DNA of 64,000 bases from Ryuthela nishihirai (Eukaryota > Arthropoda > Arachnida > Araneae > Heptathelidae): contig JAWZYU010000013.1 in the NCBI GenBank assembly GCA_038380435.1, positions 62,576,446 through 62,640,445 of the forward strand, given 5' to 3'. Every line of letters starts with the position of its first letter. Within the stretch, counting starts at the first letter, position 1. The notes beneath the pieces are model-generated. The model was not told the origin of the DNA, searched no databases, and worked only from the letters and a program-made list of their open reading frames with translations. Shown in pieces: positions 1 to 11,350 of this stretch. A program made the position numbers and the translations under genes.

Positions 1-204
1 CTAATGCTATCGTTAGAAATTTACAATCTGCCAAGTTACCAGTCTTTTACTACTTTATTCAATGCTGTGACGTTTACCCAAAGATATCTTTTGTAACAGA
101 GAAACCAAAAAAGATAGATAATCTGAAAGGTTTCTGCATTAGATCTATCGCCATTATTGTAACACTAAAAGTGAATCGTTCTGAAGGAAACAAGGCAGTA
201 TCCA

Positions 205-470
205 GGATTTACTGGAGGGAGGGAGGAAACAAGGGGTGCTTTGAAAATGTTGATAATGATAATAGAGGCAAAAAAATCAATTTCTATAATTTTCACTTAT
301 TGTTCAAGAATTTTTAAAGATATCAAACACGGAGAGGGAAATGTTATATACTTATAATGAAATCCAGTCATTTGACACCCCTCTCTGTTTCTACTTTTTC
401 CAACTAGATTGAGTTTTATGCACACCCCCCCCCCTTCTTATTTGTTTCTAGATCTTGAACTGGTAGGATA
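205..470 (-). repeat. Interspersed repeat family A, copy 1
   Basis: One copy of an unnamed dispersed repeat seen at least eight times in this window. Read on the minus strand, the order is a TCTAGA-like segment, a homopolymer G run (seen here as C10), a stretch ending near 'aacatttccctc', an AT-rich block, and a terminal 'tttttgcctc'-type motif. It has no coding capacity. It could be a SINE or a non-autonomous DNA element; I see no tRNA-like head and no clear TIR. Confidence 0.55.
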
Positions 471-1249
471 TTGCATAGATTCCCACTCAGAGTGATAGAA
501 TGAAATTTTAAACTAGGTTATGATCCAAAAATACAATAAATATTCCGTATCTATTTAGTTTTAGCTTGCATTGCTATTTCACTCCATGAAGTGGAATTTC
601 ACTCTAAAATTGGGTGTCATTTATAATCCACCGTGTATTCAGAATAATTTAGACTTAAGAAAAATATTTGTATTACTATATTTTATACAACTGATAAGCC
701 GTAAGTGTCAGATAAAAAACTAATTTTAAATCTAATTCCAGGAGTACTTAAACAATATTCGTGAGTCGAAAAAACTGCAAGAGATGATCTGCAGTTTCAA
801 CCTCAATTAATCCTTATTGTCCATGTAACCTAAACTTAAAACTGATCTACAATAACTGTGTAACCTAAACTTCAATAAACTGATTTTCTAACTGGAACTG
901 TTGCCTTGTACGTTTCTACATTAATGTCACTATGAATAATAACAAGTTGTAATAATATTTTTAATTCCATTTAAAAATTATTAATTCTTTTCTGCAAAGA
1001 AAGCGATAATTACTCAGTACTTCATAACCTTCAGCCAATGAGTCTCAATTTTCACTTAAGGAATGATTGTAATTCATATCATTGTTTTTTTAAAGCAATC
1101 TCTAGACATGAAAAATGCACAGTGTGATATTTTTTTTCTTCCTAGAAGGATTAACAAAACTTTCTTTGTTATTCTCAGATTATCCAAGTTATCTTAAAAA
1201 AACGAAATATTTCTTTGTTACAGAATATATTGCAAATAATAATAATAAC
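471..1249. other. AT-rich stretch with nothing recognised
   Basis: There is no open frame of note, no RNA-like fold and no repeat boundary that I can support. It lies between a family A repeat and the LINE relic that follows. Confidence 0.5.
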
Positions 1250-2740
1250 TTATGGATATAAAATTAAGGCTTACGGCACAGAGAAAATAAATCACTTGTT
1301 CTACATGGATGATCGAAAATTATACATTTTTAATTACATTAAGTCATTAGTAGTATTAATTCATTTAGTAGAGCAATTTACTTAGAATTTGGAATCGAAA
1401 ATGTTCAATATTGAATATTAAATGAAGAAAATTTCAAAAAATAGGTAACACGACACATGGATAAAACATGAATTACAGAACTGCCATTCAACAGAAATTT
1501 TAAAATCTTGATATAAATCAATTATTAAATATAAACTATAAAGCAGTCAGAGATGTTTTTCGCAATGATTATATAAAGCATTTGGAGAAAATATTAGAAA
1601 TAGAACTTTATGCTAAACACAAAATAAAAGAAATAAATATGTGGGTAATATTTTCCATTTCACATTCGTTTGTAATAATAAACTGGACAAAAACTGATTT
1701 AGATGACTTTAATATCAAAACTCATTAATTACTCACAAAATATAGAGTACGTCACCCACATGCCTCAGTCATTAGGCTTTATCTACTACACAATTCTGGT
1801 GGTAGAGGACTTTTGGATTTGAAATATCTCTGCATCAAAGAGAGAATTCACATCACTACTTTCGCACTGAAACTAACAACCCTATTACTCAATTCTTAAT
1901 GCAATGTGATGCTAGTTATACTCCACTACACATGAATGATAATAACTATGAACTTACATCATCTGAAACCATCGCTGAAAGAGTATTATTATGGAAGCCA
2001 AAGGCATTAAATGGAAGACATGAAAATAGTCTCTATTCTGATGACATTGATATAAAGACTTCGTCAGCATGGCTTAAACAGGGTAATATTTTCGGCGAGA
2101 CGGAAGAATTCATCCATTCAATTCAAGATTATAAAGATAAGAAATTATGAAAAACATTATTGGAGGCAACATTGGCAATAACTGTAGATTATGTAAATCG
2201 CCTATTGAAACTGTACAACATATTATCTCTGCATGTCCATTGTTAGCTACTACAGAATATCTACGAAGGCATAATAATGTTGCAAAAATTATTCATCAAG
2301 AACTGACATATAATTCCCATCTAATGGATTTAAAAATCTCCATTTTATAAATATAAACCTGAAACAGACTTGAAAATAAATTTTATAAAAATTTACTGGA
2401 ATTGAACTATTATTACTGATAGAGCGGTTACTAATAATCGGCCAGATATAGTCCGTATTAATCTACTGAGAAAAAAAAGAAACAGCTATGATAATAGATA
2501 ATTCAGTACCTCTTCATGATAATTTAAATAGAGAAGAAGGAGCAAAAATCATAAAAATTGGATAGCTAAAATATGAATTGCAGCAACTACTTGATGTAAA
2601 ATCCATTGCTATCATTACAATAGTGATATCTGAAAATGGTTCGGTTACAAAGAAATTGATAGACTGTCTTGAAGATTTGAATATTAATCCTAAGTTATAT
2701 GAAACACGCAAAAAACAATATTATTAGATACAAGACTCAT
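1250..2740 (+). mobile_element. Decayed LINE 3' part with restriction-like endonuclease (R2/R4-like)
   Basis: Reading across several frames gives the order expected for the C-terminal half of an RLE-type LINE. First comes reverse transcriptase motif C (INHLFYMDD, about 1285-1310). Next is a segment reading close to INWTKTDLDD and HPHASVIRLY (about 1680-1780), then GGRGLLDLKY (about 1800-1830). A Cys/His knuckle follows: C-R-L-C, then H-I-I-S-A-C (2147-2350). Last is a PD-(D/E)XK-like stretch with NRPDIV (about 2440) and IIDNSVP (about 2490). The coding frame is broken many times, so it is dead. The 5' half is absent. Assignment to the RLE group follows from the knuckle plus RPDI/IDxxVP arrangement known for R2/R4-type elements; the exact clade is not resolved. 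Confidence 0.75.
1899..2350 (+). pseudogene. LINE C-terminal zinc-knuckle fragment
   Basis: Two short adjoining open stretches (1899-2150 and 2147-2350) cover the end of the LINE protein. The second carries CRLCKSPIETVQHIISACP, a CCHC-type knuckle typical of R2-group LINEs, followed by YLRRHNNV. The frame breaks at 2147 and no start codon of an intact gene is visible, so these are remnants of one longer protein rather than two small genes. Confidence 0.7.
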
Positions 2741-2941
2741 AAGAAAATTTCTAAACTGAAAAAGATTTATTCAGTCTGTGTTTGATATTATATAATATAC
2801 ATTTTTAACATATTTACGATTTACATTACCAGACTGAGGGGACACCCATTTTCAGAGCTCTTAAATAGAACGACAGGACTATTAATCCGTGATAGCAGAC
2901 TCCTATCATGTTGGACGTTATAGTCCTGTTTAATCACTATA

Positions 2942-3527
2942 CAGGGAGATTCAAAACTTATCGTTCAAATTTCGTGGGGAGGTAGGGAATACGTCAGGAA
3001 ACCGATTTCACATAGGAAAGTATGTCCGCAAATGTCATCTACATGAACAAAATGGACAAGTAAAGTGAACACAAGGAAACAGTACAGTTAAGTGGTAACG
3101 AATGTGACTTTTATTCCAACAAGGTAAAGTACAGGTTCACAGTAGGTGCTCAAAATTGCGACCATTTACACGGACACAGGATTCACAGCGCCGTTGCATT
3201 GATTGGCGAACATTTTCAAAAACGCCTGACATATCACGGACAATGCCTGCGGCGGCCACTATTCGTGCAACAAGGTCCATTTCACTGTCGACGGGGGTCT
3301 CGTACACATGGTCTTTCAAGGCCCCCCACAAAAAGAAATAATGATTATTATGATATGATAATTTACAGCTGGAGTGGTCGGGCGAGATGTACACTGGTTG
3401 GGTACACACAGCGCCCTCTATATACGCATGCGTACATTTGCGTACATACTTTCCTATGTGAAATCGGCTTCCTGACGTATTCCCTACCTCCCCACGAAAT
3501 TTGAACGATAAGTTTTGAATCACCCTG
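2942..3527 (-). mobile_element. Mariner-type internal-deletion derivative, 586 bp, ~94-bp TIRs
   Basis: The ends are near-perfect inverted repeats. The left arm is about 2942-3035 and the right arm about 3434-3527, with roughly three mismatches. The element starts CAGGGAGATTCAAAA, the right end reads CAGGGTGATTCAAAA on the minus strand, and TA dinucleotides flank both ends (2940-2941 and 3528-3529). The interior keeps only the C-terminal end of a transposase. The terminal CAGGGTGATTC is shared with the element at 27878-28441, which indicates the same superfamily. It is non-autonomous. Confidence 0.88.
3137..3340 (-). pseudogene. Mariner-like transposase C-terminal fragment
   Basis: On the minus strand, about 67 codons read YFFLWGALKDHVYETPVDS and continue with repeated VARIV/FENVRQ-type helices to the stop at 3137. 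FFLWGxLKDxVY is the segment just after the last catalytic Asp in a widespread arthropod mariner-like transposase family. The N-terminal HTH and catalytic core are missing and the open frame runs on into the TIR, so this is a deletion remnant. An intact open frame that starts upstream at 3625 is partly TIR and flanking DNA and should not be read as a gene. Confidence 0.75.
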
Positions 3528-3529
3528 TA

Positions 3530-4439
3530 TACTAAATGCCTCATTAGGTATTTTGAAATTCCAAAGACTTTCAGGATTAAACTTCGGTGAATGGTTGGAT
3601 TGAAGCCATTTAACCATTGCTTCATGGCCTTATTTGGAATAGATAATTTTCTGACAAGAAGAAATCCTTGTTGAAGATTAGATACCCTTTATTCAAGTAC
3701 TAAATGTATACTTAATTACTTTGATATTATGAAGAATTTTTGGCCTCATCGTTTTGAACTTTATTAATTATATTTCAATTAGCCAGCATTGTTCTTCAAA
3801 ATAGATGTCCTGAAACCTTGCTATAGTCCGATTATTTAAGAAGCCCCAGTAAAGCATTGTACTGCCTCAAAGTGTATTTGTTAAACAATGATAATAATAA
3901 AAGCAATCAGATTTAAGTTTTATATATAATATTTGATATCATATTTCAACTGTTCACTACGATGTGATATTTTCAATTGCGATGTTAGCATTTCATTATT
4001 ATAGATTTAAATAAATAATGTAATTTGTGTAATTAAACATTAAGAGAAATTTCACAGAAAATTTATTTTTATCATTATGAAGCTTTAATTCAGTGTAATC
4101 AATATTTTGTATCCTAAGAGAAGTATTTAGAGCAACTTCAAAAAGCCCTATCAGAGGAAAGGAAAGTAGGAAGGGGTCACCTAGGACATTTGTAAGTGGA
4201 CAGAAGCTGAGAGGATTACAAGTTTGGTAACTATGGATTTCATGTTTAAATTTTGGGCTCGACCACTCCCTCCTCCCCCTACACACAAAATTTCCAAGTG
4301 GCCAGGATTTCTTAGCCGTTCTAAAAGCAGCTTGAAAAAGTTCAGTCAACAATGCTGGCTTCAGAGGTACTTTAAAAATGAACAGTGGACGGTAAGAGGT
4401 TAGCTTAAATGATTCCTATTAAAGAGTTAAATGTGGGAA
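3530..4439. other. Intergenic, nothing recognised
   Basis: This is AT-rich sequence between the mariner derivative and a family A repeat. A poorly supported G/C-rich patch at 4140-4330 resembles other decayed repeats. No coding signal was found. Confidence 0.45.
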
Positions 4440-4700
4440 GGAAGAGACCAATACCAGGCCTGGATCTAGAAATAAATCGATGAGGGGGGGGGGGGGCAAG
4501 AAACACAATCGAGCAGAAAAAATGCTAAAGCGGTAGCCAAGACACTTTATTTCCAATGCACTGTAACATTTCCTGCTCCTCCATTTAATGGGTTTTAAAA
4601 CATTTCGTGAAAAATTCATGGAATATGAATAAGTTTATTAATTTTTGCCTCTTTTAACCTTAATATAATTCTGAAGGGGGGGGGGGCATGACAATTGGTC
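4440..4700 (+). repeat. Interspersed repeat family A, copy 2
   Basis: This is one of the clearest copies. It starts at 'ctggatctagaaa', then a G12 run, 'caagaaacacaatcgag', a central block with 'ttccaatgcactgtaacat', a block ending 'gaataagtttattaat', then 'tttttgcctc'. A second G run follows near 4678. It matches copies at 22310, 45165 and, inverted, 57390 and 41290. Confidence 0.7.
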
Positions 4701-4796
4701 CCTCCCCACCGCCCCTGCACAATGCCTAATATATTAATACATGAACTGTTAGTAAGAATATGTGAATATAATTTTATTTTGAAAGTTGTAGAGGAT

Positions 4797-5159
4797 CACT
4801 CAGAACCAATGCGACAGCCTCCTGAGGTCATCTGGATGAGCAACTTTGACGTAGAAAATTAATCTGTTCTTAAGGAGGATGACAAGTAGAACCATTTTAG
4901 TACGGAACAAAAGAAAAAATTTCACAAAATTTAAACATTAAAGGTTATGTAATATTTTCTTATACAAAAAGAACTAACATAGTAATACCTATGTGACCTC
5001 AAAACACAGTTCATTTAGCTTTCTGGTATTTCAATAACATTTAAGAATTTGAGCGAATAAAACACAAAGATATCTCTACTAGTTAGCTGAAGATAATTAA
5101 TACCATTAAGGTATTCCAAATTGAGATAATTATTTCATCGTGATATCTATAAACTATTT
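4797..5159. other. Downstream flank shared between receptor copies 1 and 3
   Basis: Bases 4797-4890 match 29455-29550. Both contain a 'gaggtca' core, a 'gacgta' and an 'attaatct' in the same order. Since each lies downstream of a receptor gene on the minus strand, this is best read as the downstream edge of the duplicated block. The rest is AT-rich, without genes. Confidence 0.5.
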
Positions 5160-6317
5160 GTAATATTCATCCAACAGACATTTGAAATCACGCAATTTGT
5201 CATTCCACTACTTGTTGTTAATCACATCTGGATAATAACAACAACATAGCTGAGAGTGACCCCAACGACCGAAAGAATATATCCACGAGTCAGGGGAAAC
5301 ATTTTCCACACTGTCATCTGAACATTTGATGTTGTTATTAGATTCACAACTGCCTGACACTGAACATGCAAACATATATCTGAAGGGGAAGCTTCTTGGC
5401 TGACATGAAACACAAGTGGAGTCAGCCTTTTGGCTCTATCAGAAATCACTGAGGCGAAGTACGAGATGCTAGCTAGCACTGAAAAATCTATTACTACTTC
5501 TTCAAACAAAAGTATCGGTGCTATGATATCAATGATTGTCCAGTCGGTAAAGAGATATGTAGATATCGCACAGCATACTCTGATGAAAGCTACAGTCACC
5601 GCAAGAAAGGCAGGAAAGCAAAATATGTCATCTGCTTTTGTTGATATCTGTGATAAGATTTCGAATCTTCTTCCAATGGCCTGAATATTTCTTGGTAAGA
5701 TATCTCTTTTCGAGGTAGCCGTTTGCAGTTCTATATTTAGGTTAAAGAACATCGCTTCCAAAATGCAACACACATGGCAATATTTCATCACGTTGGCAAA
5801 GAGGTTGAAGATGTACAAAATGATCGTAAATGCACTGTAAGTAAAAGTTAATGGCACAGACTGAAATACTAAGAAATCCTTTGGAAATCTTCCGCTCTTT
5901 ATTTCAGCAATCCAAGCAGGAAAATACATCACAATCATAACTAAACACATTGATAAATAGACCAGAAGGTTTAGAATCAGAAAGAAATTCATACGCACCG
6001 TAATGACAGGATATTTCAAATCATTCCTATAGTTCTCAGAATCAAATGTGTGAAATAATTTCCTTATTTGTTTCCACCGTAAAACAAAATAATTGGTTAT
6101 CAAAGCTCGTTGTTACATTGCCGAAATGAAAGCTTTCAAACAACTTTTCCTCCCTGATAATAAAACGGAAAAAACTGAAACACCGCATTGTATTGATTGA
6201 TAGCAACAACAGAATTCTCCATACAGACCATAATAATCGCACTCGTTTCGATTGCACAAGTCCAAACAGAGGTATTCCATAAAATGAAAGCAAATATCTA
6301 AAACAGACTTCGAACAT
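5160..6317 (-). pseudogene. Gustatory receptor-like gene copy 1, frameshifted and with a premature stop
   Basis: This is a 7TM chemoreceptor of the arthropod gustatory receptor type (7tm_7), expected in the plasma membrane of chemosensory cells; the ligand is unknown. The frame starts at 6317 (MFEVCFRYLLSFYGIPL) and runs to about residue 70. It then needs a +2 correction: the two intact paralogues read 'gcactc' on the plus strand where this copy has 'gctc' (6105-6108), a 2-nt loss. The remaining frame (from about 6103 to 5222) is open through TM3-TM7 and ends at TGA after VVVIIQM. Beyond that stop, codons equivalent to the 25-residue tail of the paralogues are still recognisable (GMTN...MNIT) down to about 5163. 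It is therefore a recent pseudogene. A sequencing error at the deletion cannot be excluded, but the separate nonsense change and the altered TATA box argue for real decay. Confidence 0.85.
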
Positions 6318-6399
6318 TGTTGTTTGCACAGAAACAGAGGTTTCTGGAGTGATCAGGTTTTCCAAGAAGATTTAAAGCGAATAAATTTACAGAACATAA

Positions 6400-6635
6400 G
6401 AGAAAAATGTTGAGGTGTCACAGAGAGTTGTGTCCCTTCCAGTCACCAGCTATGAAATGACAAAATGGCTGGCAGCCTTTTGCTTAAATTTCTAGATGGG
6501 ATCGATAATGCAACAATTTCCGTCAGCGTAGGTAACCGTTAACTGGCTTTCCTGTTGTGTACACGGCATGATTACTTGCAACATTGGTCTTCAGAGTATT
6601 ATCGTGTTTCAATTTCAAAAACATAAATGTTGTTC
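6400..6635 (-). promoter_or_regulatory. Upstream region conserved with the other two receptor genes
   Basis: Several blocks align with 21720-21930 and 31630-31820 at nearly constant distance from the start codon: 'cttccagt' with 'gaaatgacaaaatgg', a 'gatcgataat' block, 'caatttccg', and 'tcagagtatta' about 270 nt upstream. The 'atcgata' core looks like a DRE-type site of Drosophila promoters, but that role is only suggested. Confidence 0.5.
6488..6494 (-). promoter_or_regulatory. Degenerate TATA box of receptor copy 1
   Basis: On the minus strand it reads TAGAAAT at the exact place where the two intact paralogues have TATAAAT, 171 nt before the ATG. Flanking bases 'catc' and 'ttaag' are conserved in all three. 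The change would be expected to weaken TBP binding, consistent with decay of this copy. Confidence 0.55.
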
Positions 6636-6639
6636 TAAG

Positions 6640-7996
6640 TGAAAAAAATGAAATTTATTTCAGAATGTTGTGTACTAAGTATACTGGAGAAATCATTTGT
6701 GCAGACAGTGCATTGAGTCCCTAGGGAGCTGGGAGCTCATATTGAACAGGTTCTTCCATTTTAAATATTATATTCTATGGACACCATTTTAAGTTTTTGC
6801 ACCAGGACCCTTGACTACAATTTGCAACTGGTCCTAGGTGTTTATATTTATAATGGGATAATTATGTCACTGTTCAATATTCATATTTGTTAAAAAATAA
6901 GTTTTTAGGGTAGTACTTCAGCATTTAACATCTGTCTAAGAAACAACGAAAATCCATTACTACACTTTTTCTCAAATATTTCAGTACCAGAATCCTTTCC
7001 ATCAAATCCAACGAACATTTATAAATCATTCGTCAAATTTGTAAAAAGTATAAGATTGCAATCGTATTTATGAAATACGTTTAACATATTAACAAAATGT
7101 TTCAAACAGGAAATAGCAGAAAAATCTGAACTCATTTTTTTTCATTAAATTTAAATATAAACTCTATTTACAGTTCACTTGTGTTAATGAGAAGTATAAG
7201 TTTTTCATACTTCTCAAAACTTTCCAAACCTGAGTTCAGCTTTAAAGATTCACCAATCATCGCATTTTTGCATGATTGTTTTGAAAACTGTCTAATATTC
7301 TTTTTAAATATTTAATTGTCTGTAAACTATTTTTGAGGAGACTGTGTATAACTAACATAAATACCGATCCTAGCAAATGCATTTCAAATAGTACCATAAA
7401 ACTTTTCTAATATCTTCAATTTAAAGCGCCACTGACACTTGGTATCGTCTTGACACGTTCTTGGGATAATTTAGAGAAGGCCTGGCTGAAATATATTTTT
7501 TCTTTTTAAGTATACAATTTTTCCAGTAATTTTTTTTAAGAATACAGTTTTTCTCTAGTTCTCTTCTAGATTGTATTCGCCATCCTTGTTCTACAGGGTC
7601 TGATTGCCGCGAATATTTAATGGACACGACCTTATGATAGCATTTACAAGAACCCAGTGCTTTGAAGTATATGTTTTAAAGAAGTTCACTCCTTTTTTTT
7701 AAGAGTAAGTTGTAATAATGATATATTCTGGTATATACGGAAAATTAGGAACATATGTACGCCTAGTGGTTTTTTTTCTATCTTTGCAACTCGAAAATAT
7801 TTTTTTCAGATAAATGTGTATAGACAAATAAATTAGGAACCCAATATTGCAAATAGATTTTAAGTAAGTGGCTTAAATCACTATTTGTTTAAGTAGGTGG
7901 CCTGTAAATTCCGAATGGAGGATATAGCGTATTCAGCAGAATATGAACTCACTAAAAATGAAATTTAAGGTTTGAAATTAGCTTATTATTGCTTAA
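6640..7996. other. Intergenic; upstream half of the duplicated block plus an insertion
   Basis: Bases about 6835-7012 ('cctaggtgtttatatt' to 'ttcagtaccaga') match about 21985-22140 upstream of receptor copy 2. The 200 bases at 6640-6830 have no counterpart there and look inserted. From 7013 to 7996 I see only AT-rich DNA. Confidence 0.45.
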
Positions 7997-8524
7997 CCCT
8001 TTCAGGACCATACGGTTTCTAAGAGTAAATATTAATATGTAACTGTTTATTTTAGTTTGTTTAGACGTAAAATAAATAAAAATCATAAGAAAAATACATA
8101 ACAATGTGTAGTCTCTTTGGAATTTTATGGGAAATAGTTTTCCCAATGGACTATAAAGGTAACACAAATTATAATTAGGCTTATTATGCAATGTCTTTTA
8201 TTTATTGGTTTATGAGAACACAATGTTAACTAAAATAATACAAAATTATGAAATAAAATTACTATACAAAATGATGTGCTAATTATGATATTCTGCGAAG
8301 CAATTTCTTTTGGTAGTGAGGCAAAGATGGACATTGCACATAGTACATATATTATGCGTCCTGACAGTTCTGTTTTTGTTTTCTAAACGTTCCCGTTTAC
8401 GTAATTGCGTTCGGCATACGTTCTATTTTGACATTCTGTATAAAAAATGCAGATAAGGTTATAATTAAATACGACAATCACCAATTTTAAAATGGGAAAA
8501 ATGTTTCCCTTAGTCGTGAAAGGG
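7997..8524 (-). mobile_element. piggyBac-type derivative with TTAA flanks, 528 bp
   Basis: TTAA flanks both sides (7993-7996 and 8525-8528). The left end reads CCCTTTCAGGACCA and the right end, on the minus strand, CCCTTTCACGACTA, short inverted ends of the piggyBac type. The interior holds the Cys-rich C-terminal domain of the transposase on the minus strand, which confirms the class. Most of the transposase is gone. Confidence 0.8.
8281..8430 (-). pseudogene. piggyBac transposase C-terminal Cys-rich domain remnant
   Basis: On the minus strand a stretch of about 45 codons reads LRKRER...RTHNICTMCNVHLC...NCFAEYHN. The ICxxC, xLC and CFxxYH pattern is the PHD/RING-like zinc-binding tail of piggyBac transposases. 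The first cysteine pair is degraded, and the catalytic domain is absent. Confidence 0.7.
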
Positions 8525-8940
8525 TTAAAATAAAGTGCTGCCTGCCATGTATGAAAAAATAACAGATTTGACTCCCCTCTATGATTTCAGTTTGAGTCGT
8601 CTGATCTAGCAAGTTGTCTGACTATATGCTTTCTCCCTATTATGGCCAATAGAGAAAATTAGTGAACTGGAACGATATGCAGTAATGAAGTAATGAACAG
8701 CTTGAGGTCTTTGCTTAACATTTACCTCTTGAAACTTTTGACTGCAGAACCCATAGAATACAGTTGAAAAGACTCTTAAACATAACATCAGTTATCTTTT
8801 TTTCATATTCTGTCGATTCTAGAAATTGCTTTGAACATTGGTTTAGAGTCTAAATGCCTTTTTGAAATAATTTTTTTTTATCAATCTGATCATTTTTGTT
8901 TTTTTGAAACTGAAATTAAGAGTGAAAATAAATGACAGCA
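8525..8940. other. Intergenic, nothing recognised
   Basis: Short AT-rich gap between the piggyBac derivative and the 3' end of the minus-strand LINE. No gene or repeat is supported. Confidence 0.4.
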
Positions 8941-11350
8941 AAAGGTCAACTCAACTTCAACTTTCAACTTTATTTTACAAATAATTATCCATTTCTTTGC
9001 CAATAAACAACCCACAAGCTAAGCTTTTCCGGGTTGTTATATTACATATTACATTGTATAAAGATAGCATAAAATACACAGAAATTTAAACATATTTACG
9101 TGTATACATACATACTTTAAAAAATTCAAACTATCCGATGTTCAATTATATAATAATGCAAATGAAAAATAATTGGCAGCTTCAGGATGTAGACAACAAG
9201 ATTTACTTTAGTATTTTATACATATATTCGATATCAGCAGACTCCATAAGAAAAACCTTTAACTTTTTTTAAACAAATAAATATTACCATAGAAATTTCT
9301 TAATTCAAAAGATAAGCTATTGAACATTTTGGGGGCTAAATACATTGAATTCTTATGTACAATCTCTTTTTTAACTAATGGAACAATATAATGTTTCCCC
9401 TCAATACGCATATGATGTTCAAATAATTTTTCTTGAAGATAATTGATATATTTATATACATATATCATTAGCTTATGTACATAAAGATGTCTTAAAGGCA
9501 AGACATCCACTTTATATACCTTCAATGTACATTAGAAGACATATTAGTAATATTTGTTAGTTTTTTCATTGTTCTGTTTTGAATTGTAATTGTTGTCTGA
9601 AATGTTGTTCTGTTTTGAATTGTATTGGTTTGAGAATTGTTTTATAGGTTCCCCCATAGAGCAATGGCCCATAATACAATACAGACTGAATCGAGGAATT
9701 ATATGTATTTAACATCATATCTGCACTACCAATTTATTTAAGTAATAATGTTCGCATCACATTGATTTGGTTTTATTTTAATTTTATCCACACACGGTTT
9801 CCAGTTTAATTTTTGATCGATTTTAAACCTAATTAGTCAGTCTCATCAATAATTTTGATAGGCTTACAATTTCAAGCTAAATCTTGATTGTAGGCTTCAT
9901 TATGGATTCTAATACCAGATCTTCAGTAATTCTGCTCTTCAAACTAAAATACATTAATTTTGTTTTATTTAAATTCAGAGTTAATTATTAGTACTAAACC
10001 AAGAATCAATAATTTTCAATTCACTTTTGATTAATGTTTTTAATTCTGTTTTATTTTTAGCTCGAAAAGTGATGGCAGTATCACAGCAAAACTAATAATT
10101 CTCCTTGTTATGTTTATCTGACAAAAATCGTTAATGTACATCAAAAGTAAAATCGGCCCTGGTACAGAATACTGTGGCACGCCATATTTTATCTTTAACT
10201 CCGAACAAATAATACCACTTATTTTAACCTCTTGTATCCTATTCTTTAGATAACTTTTAAACCATGTTAATACAATTCCCCTAATTCCGGTATGTTCCAT
10301 CTTATTCAATGGTACGTTGTGGGAGATGGTGCCAAATGCTTTTCGTATGTCCAAAAGTATAGATATAGTTTAATAATTATTTTCTAAGGAGTCATATATG
10401 TATTTAGTAAAATCAATTGTGGCATCCTCCTTACTTTTACCCTCTCTGAAGCCAAATTGCCTATTGGGAAAAAAGTTATTTTTCAATAAAAAAGAGAGTT
10501 AATTCTTTTTTTAACTAGGTTTTCGGAAATATTTCCAAAACTTCAAATGATAGATATTGGTCTGATAAATGATAGATATTGGTATTTCCATTTTTATAAA
10601 CAGGAACCACGACTGCCTTCTTTAATTCATCTGAGAAAACCCATTTTGAACTGACATGTTAAAAATATATTAAACAGGATTAGCAATATATTTTACATAT
10701 TTTTTAATGTGATGGCAGTAAATCCATCTAAACCGGGACTTTTATTGTCATGTAATTCTAAAATAGTATTTTCAATTTTAATTTCCCGAATTGGTTGCAG
10801 AAACATAGAACTGTTAGTTCTAGTATTATGCTCGAATTCATTGTCAATAGTTTCATGTGTTTGGCTTTAATAATACTTTCTGCAACCCCAATAAAATAAA
10901 GATTACATTTATTTGCTATTTTTAATGAATCGTTATCATTTGTTTCCTTAGCAATATTAAACAACTGCGGTGTAACAGATATTTTCTTTTTTTGATCAGT
11001 TAGTTCATTTATAAATTTCCATTGTTTCTTACTATTATCATTACATGTTTGAAATTGTGTTCTCTGGTAATTATTTCTAACATTTTTTACTTTGGTATTA
11101 AGCTGATTTCTTACATTTTTATAATTCGTTTCATAAGCATTATCATGTGGATGTCTTTTAAATTTCTTATAGCATTTATGTCTTGTTCTAATAAGGTTTA
11201 TAATTTCATCTGTAGCGAAAAGTCAGCTTTGAGATCATTTTGGATAATAGAAACTTTCAGGTTTGATTTCTCTGCAAATATCACTATAGTCAGTTTGTTC
11301 CTGAATACTTTTATATCACTTTTTAGTTATTTACAAAGTACGGGTGCTCC
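8941..11350 (-). mobile_element. 5'-truncated CR1/jockey-like LINE
   Basis: Read on the minus strand, the element shows the linker between endonuclease and RT (about 11220-10990, with DEIINLIRTRHKCYKKF and KKQWKFINEL), then a pre-RT segment (10964-10758). The RT core follows (10354-10040: DIRKAFGTISHN, GIRGIVLTWFKSYL, YGVPQYSVPGP, MYINDF), and a typical C-terminus (9525-9259: LPLRHLYVHKLM, VPLVKKE, YLAPKMFNSL). It ends near 8941 in a short (AAGTTGA)-like tandem repeat, as CR1-group elements often do. Substitutions include QYSVPGP for the usual QGSVLGP. Frames are broken, so it is inactive. The endonuclease domain is missing. Confidence 0.82.
9259..10964 (-). pseudogene. Reverse transcriptase remnant of the CR1/jockey-like LINE
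   Basis: Three separate open pieces in order (10964-10758, 10354-10040, 9525-9259) belong to one former ORF2. The usual D of DxSKAFD is replaced (KAFGT), the G of PQGS is replaced by Y, and the YADD box is not readable, so the enzyme could not function. Confidence 0.75.

Noticed and set aside
3199..3504. A plus-strand 101-codon open frame
   Set aside because: It is antisense to the transposase C-terminus and runs into the TIR of the mariner derivative.
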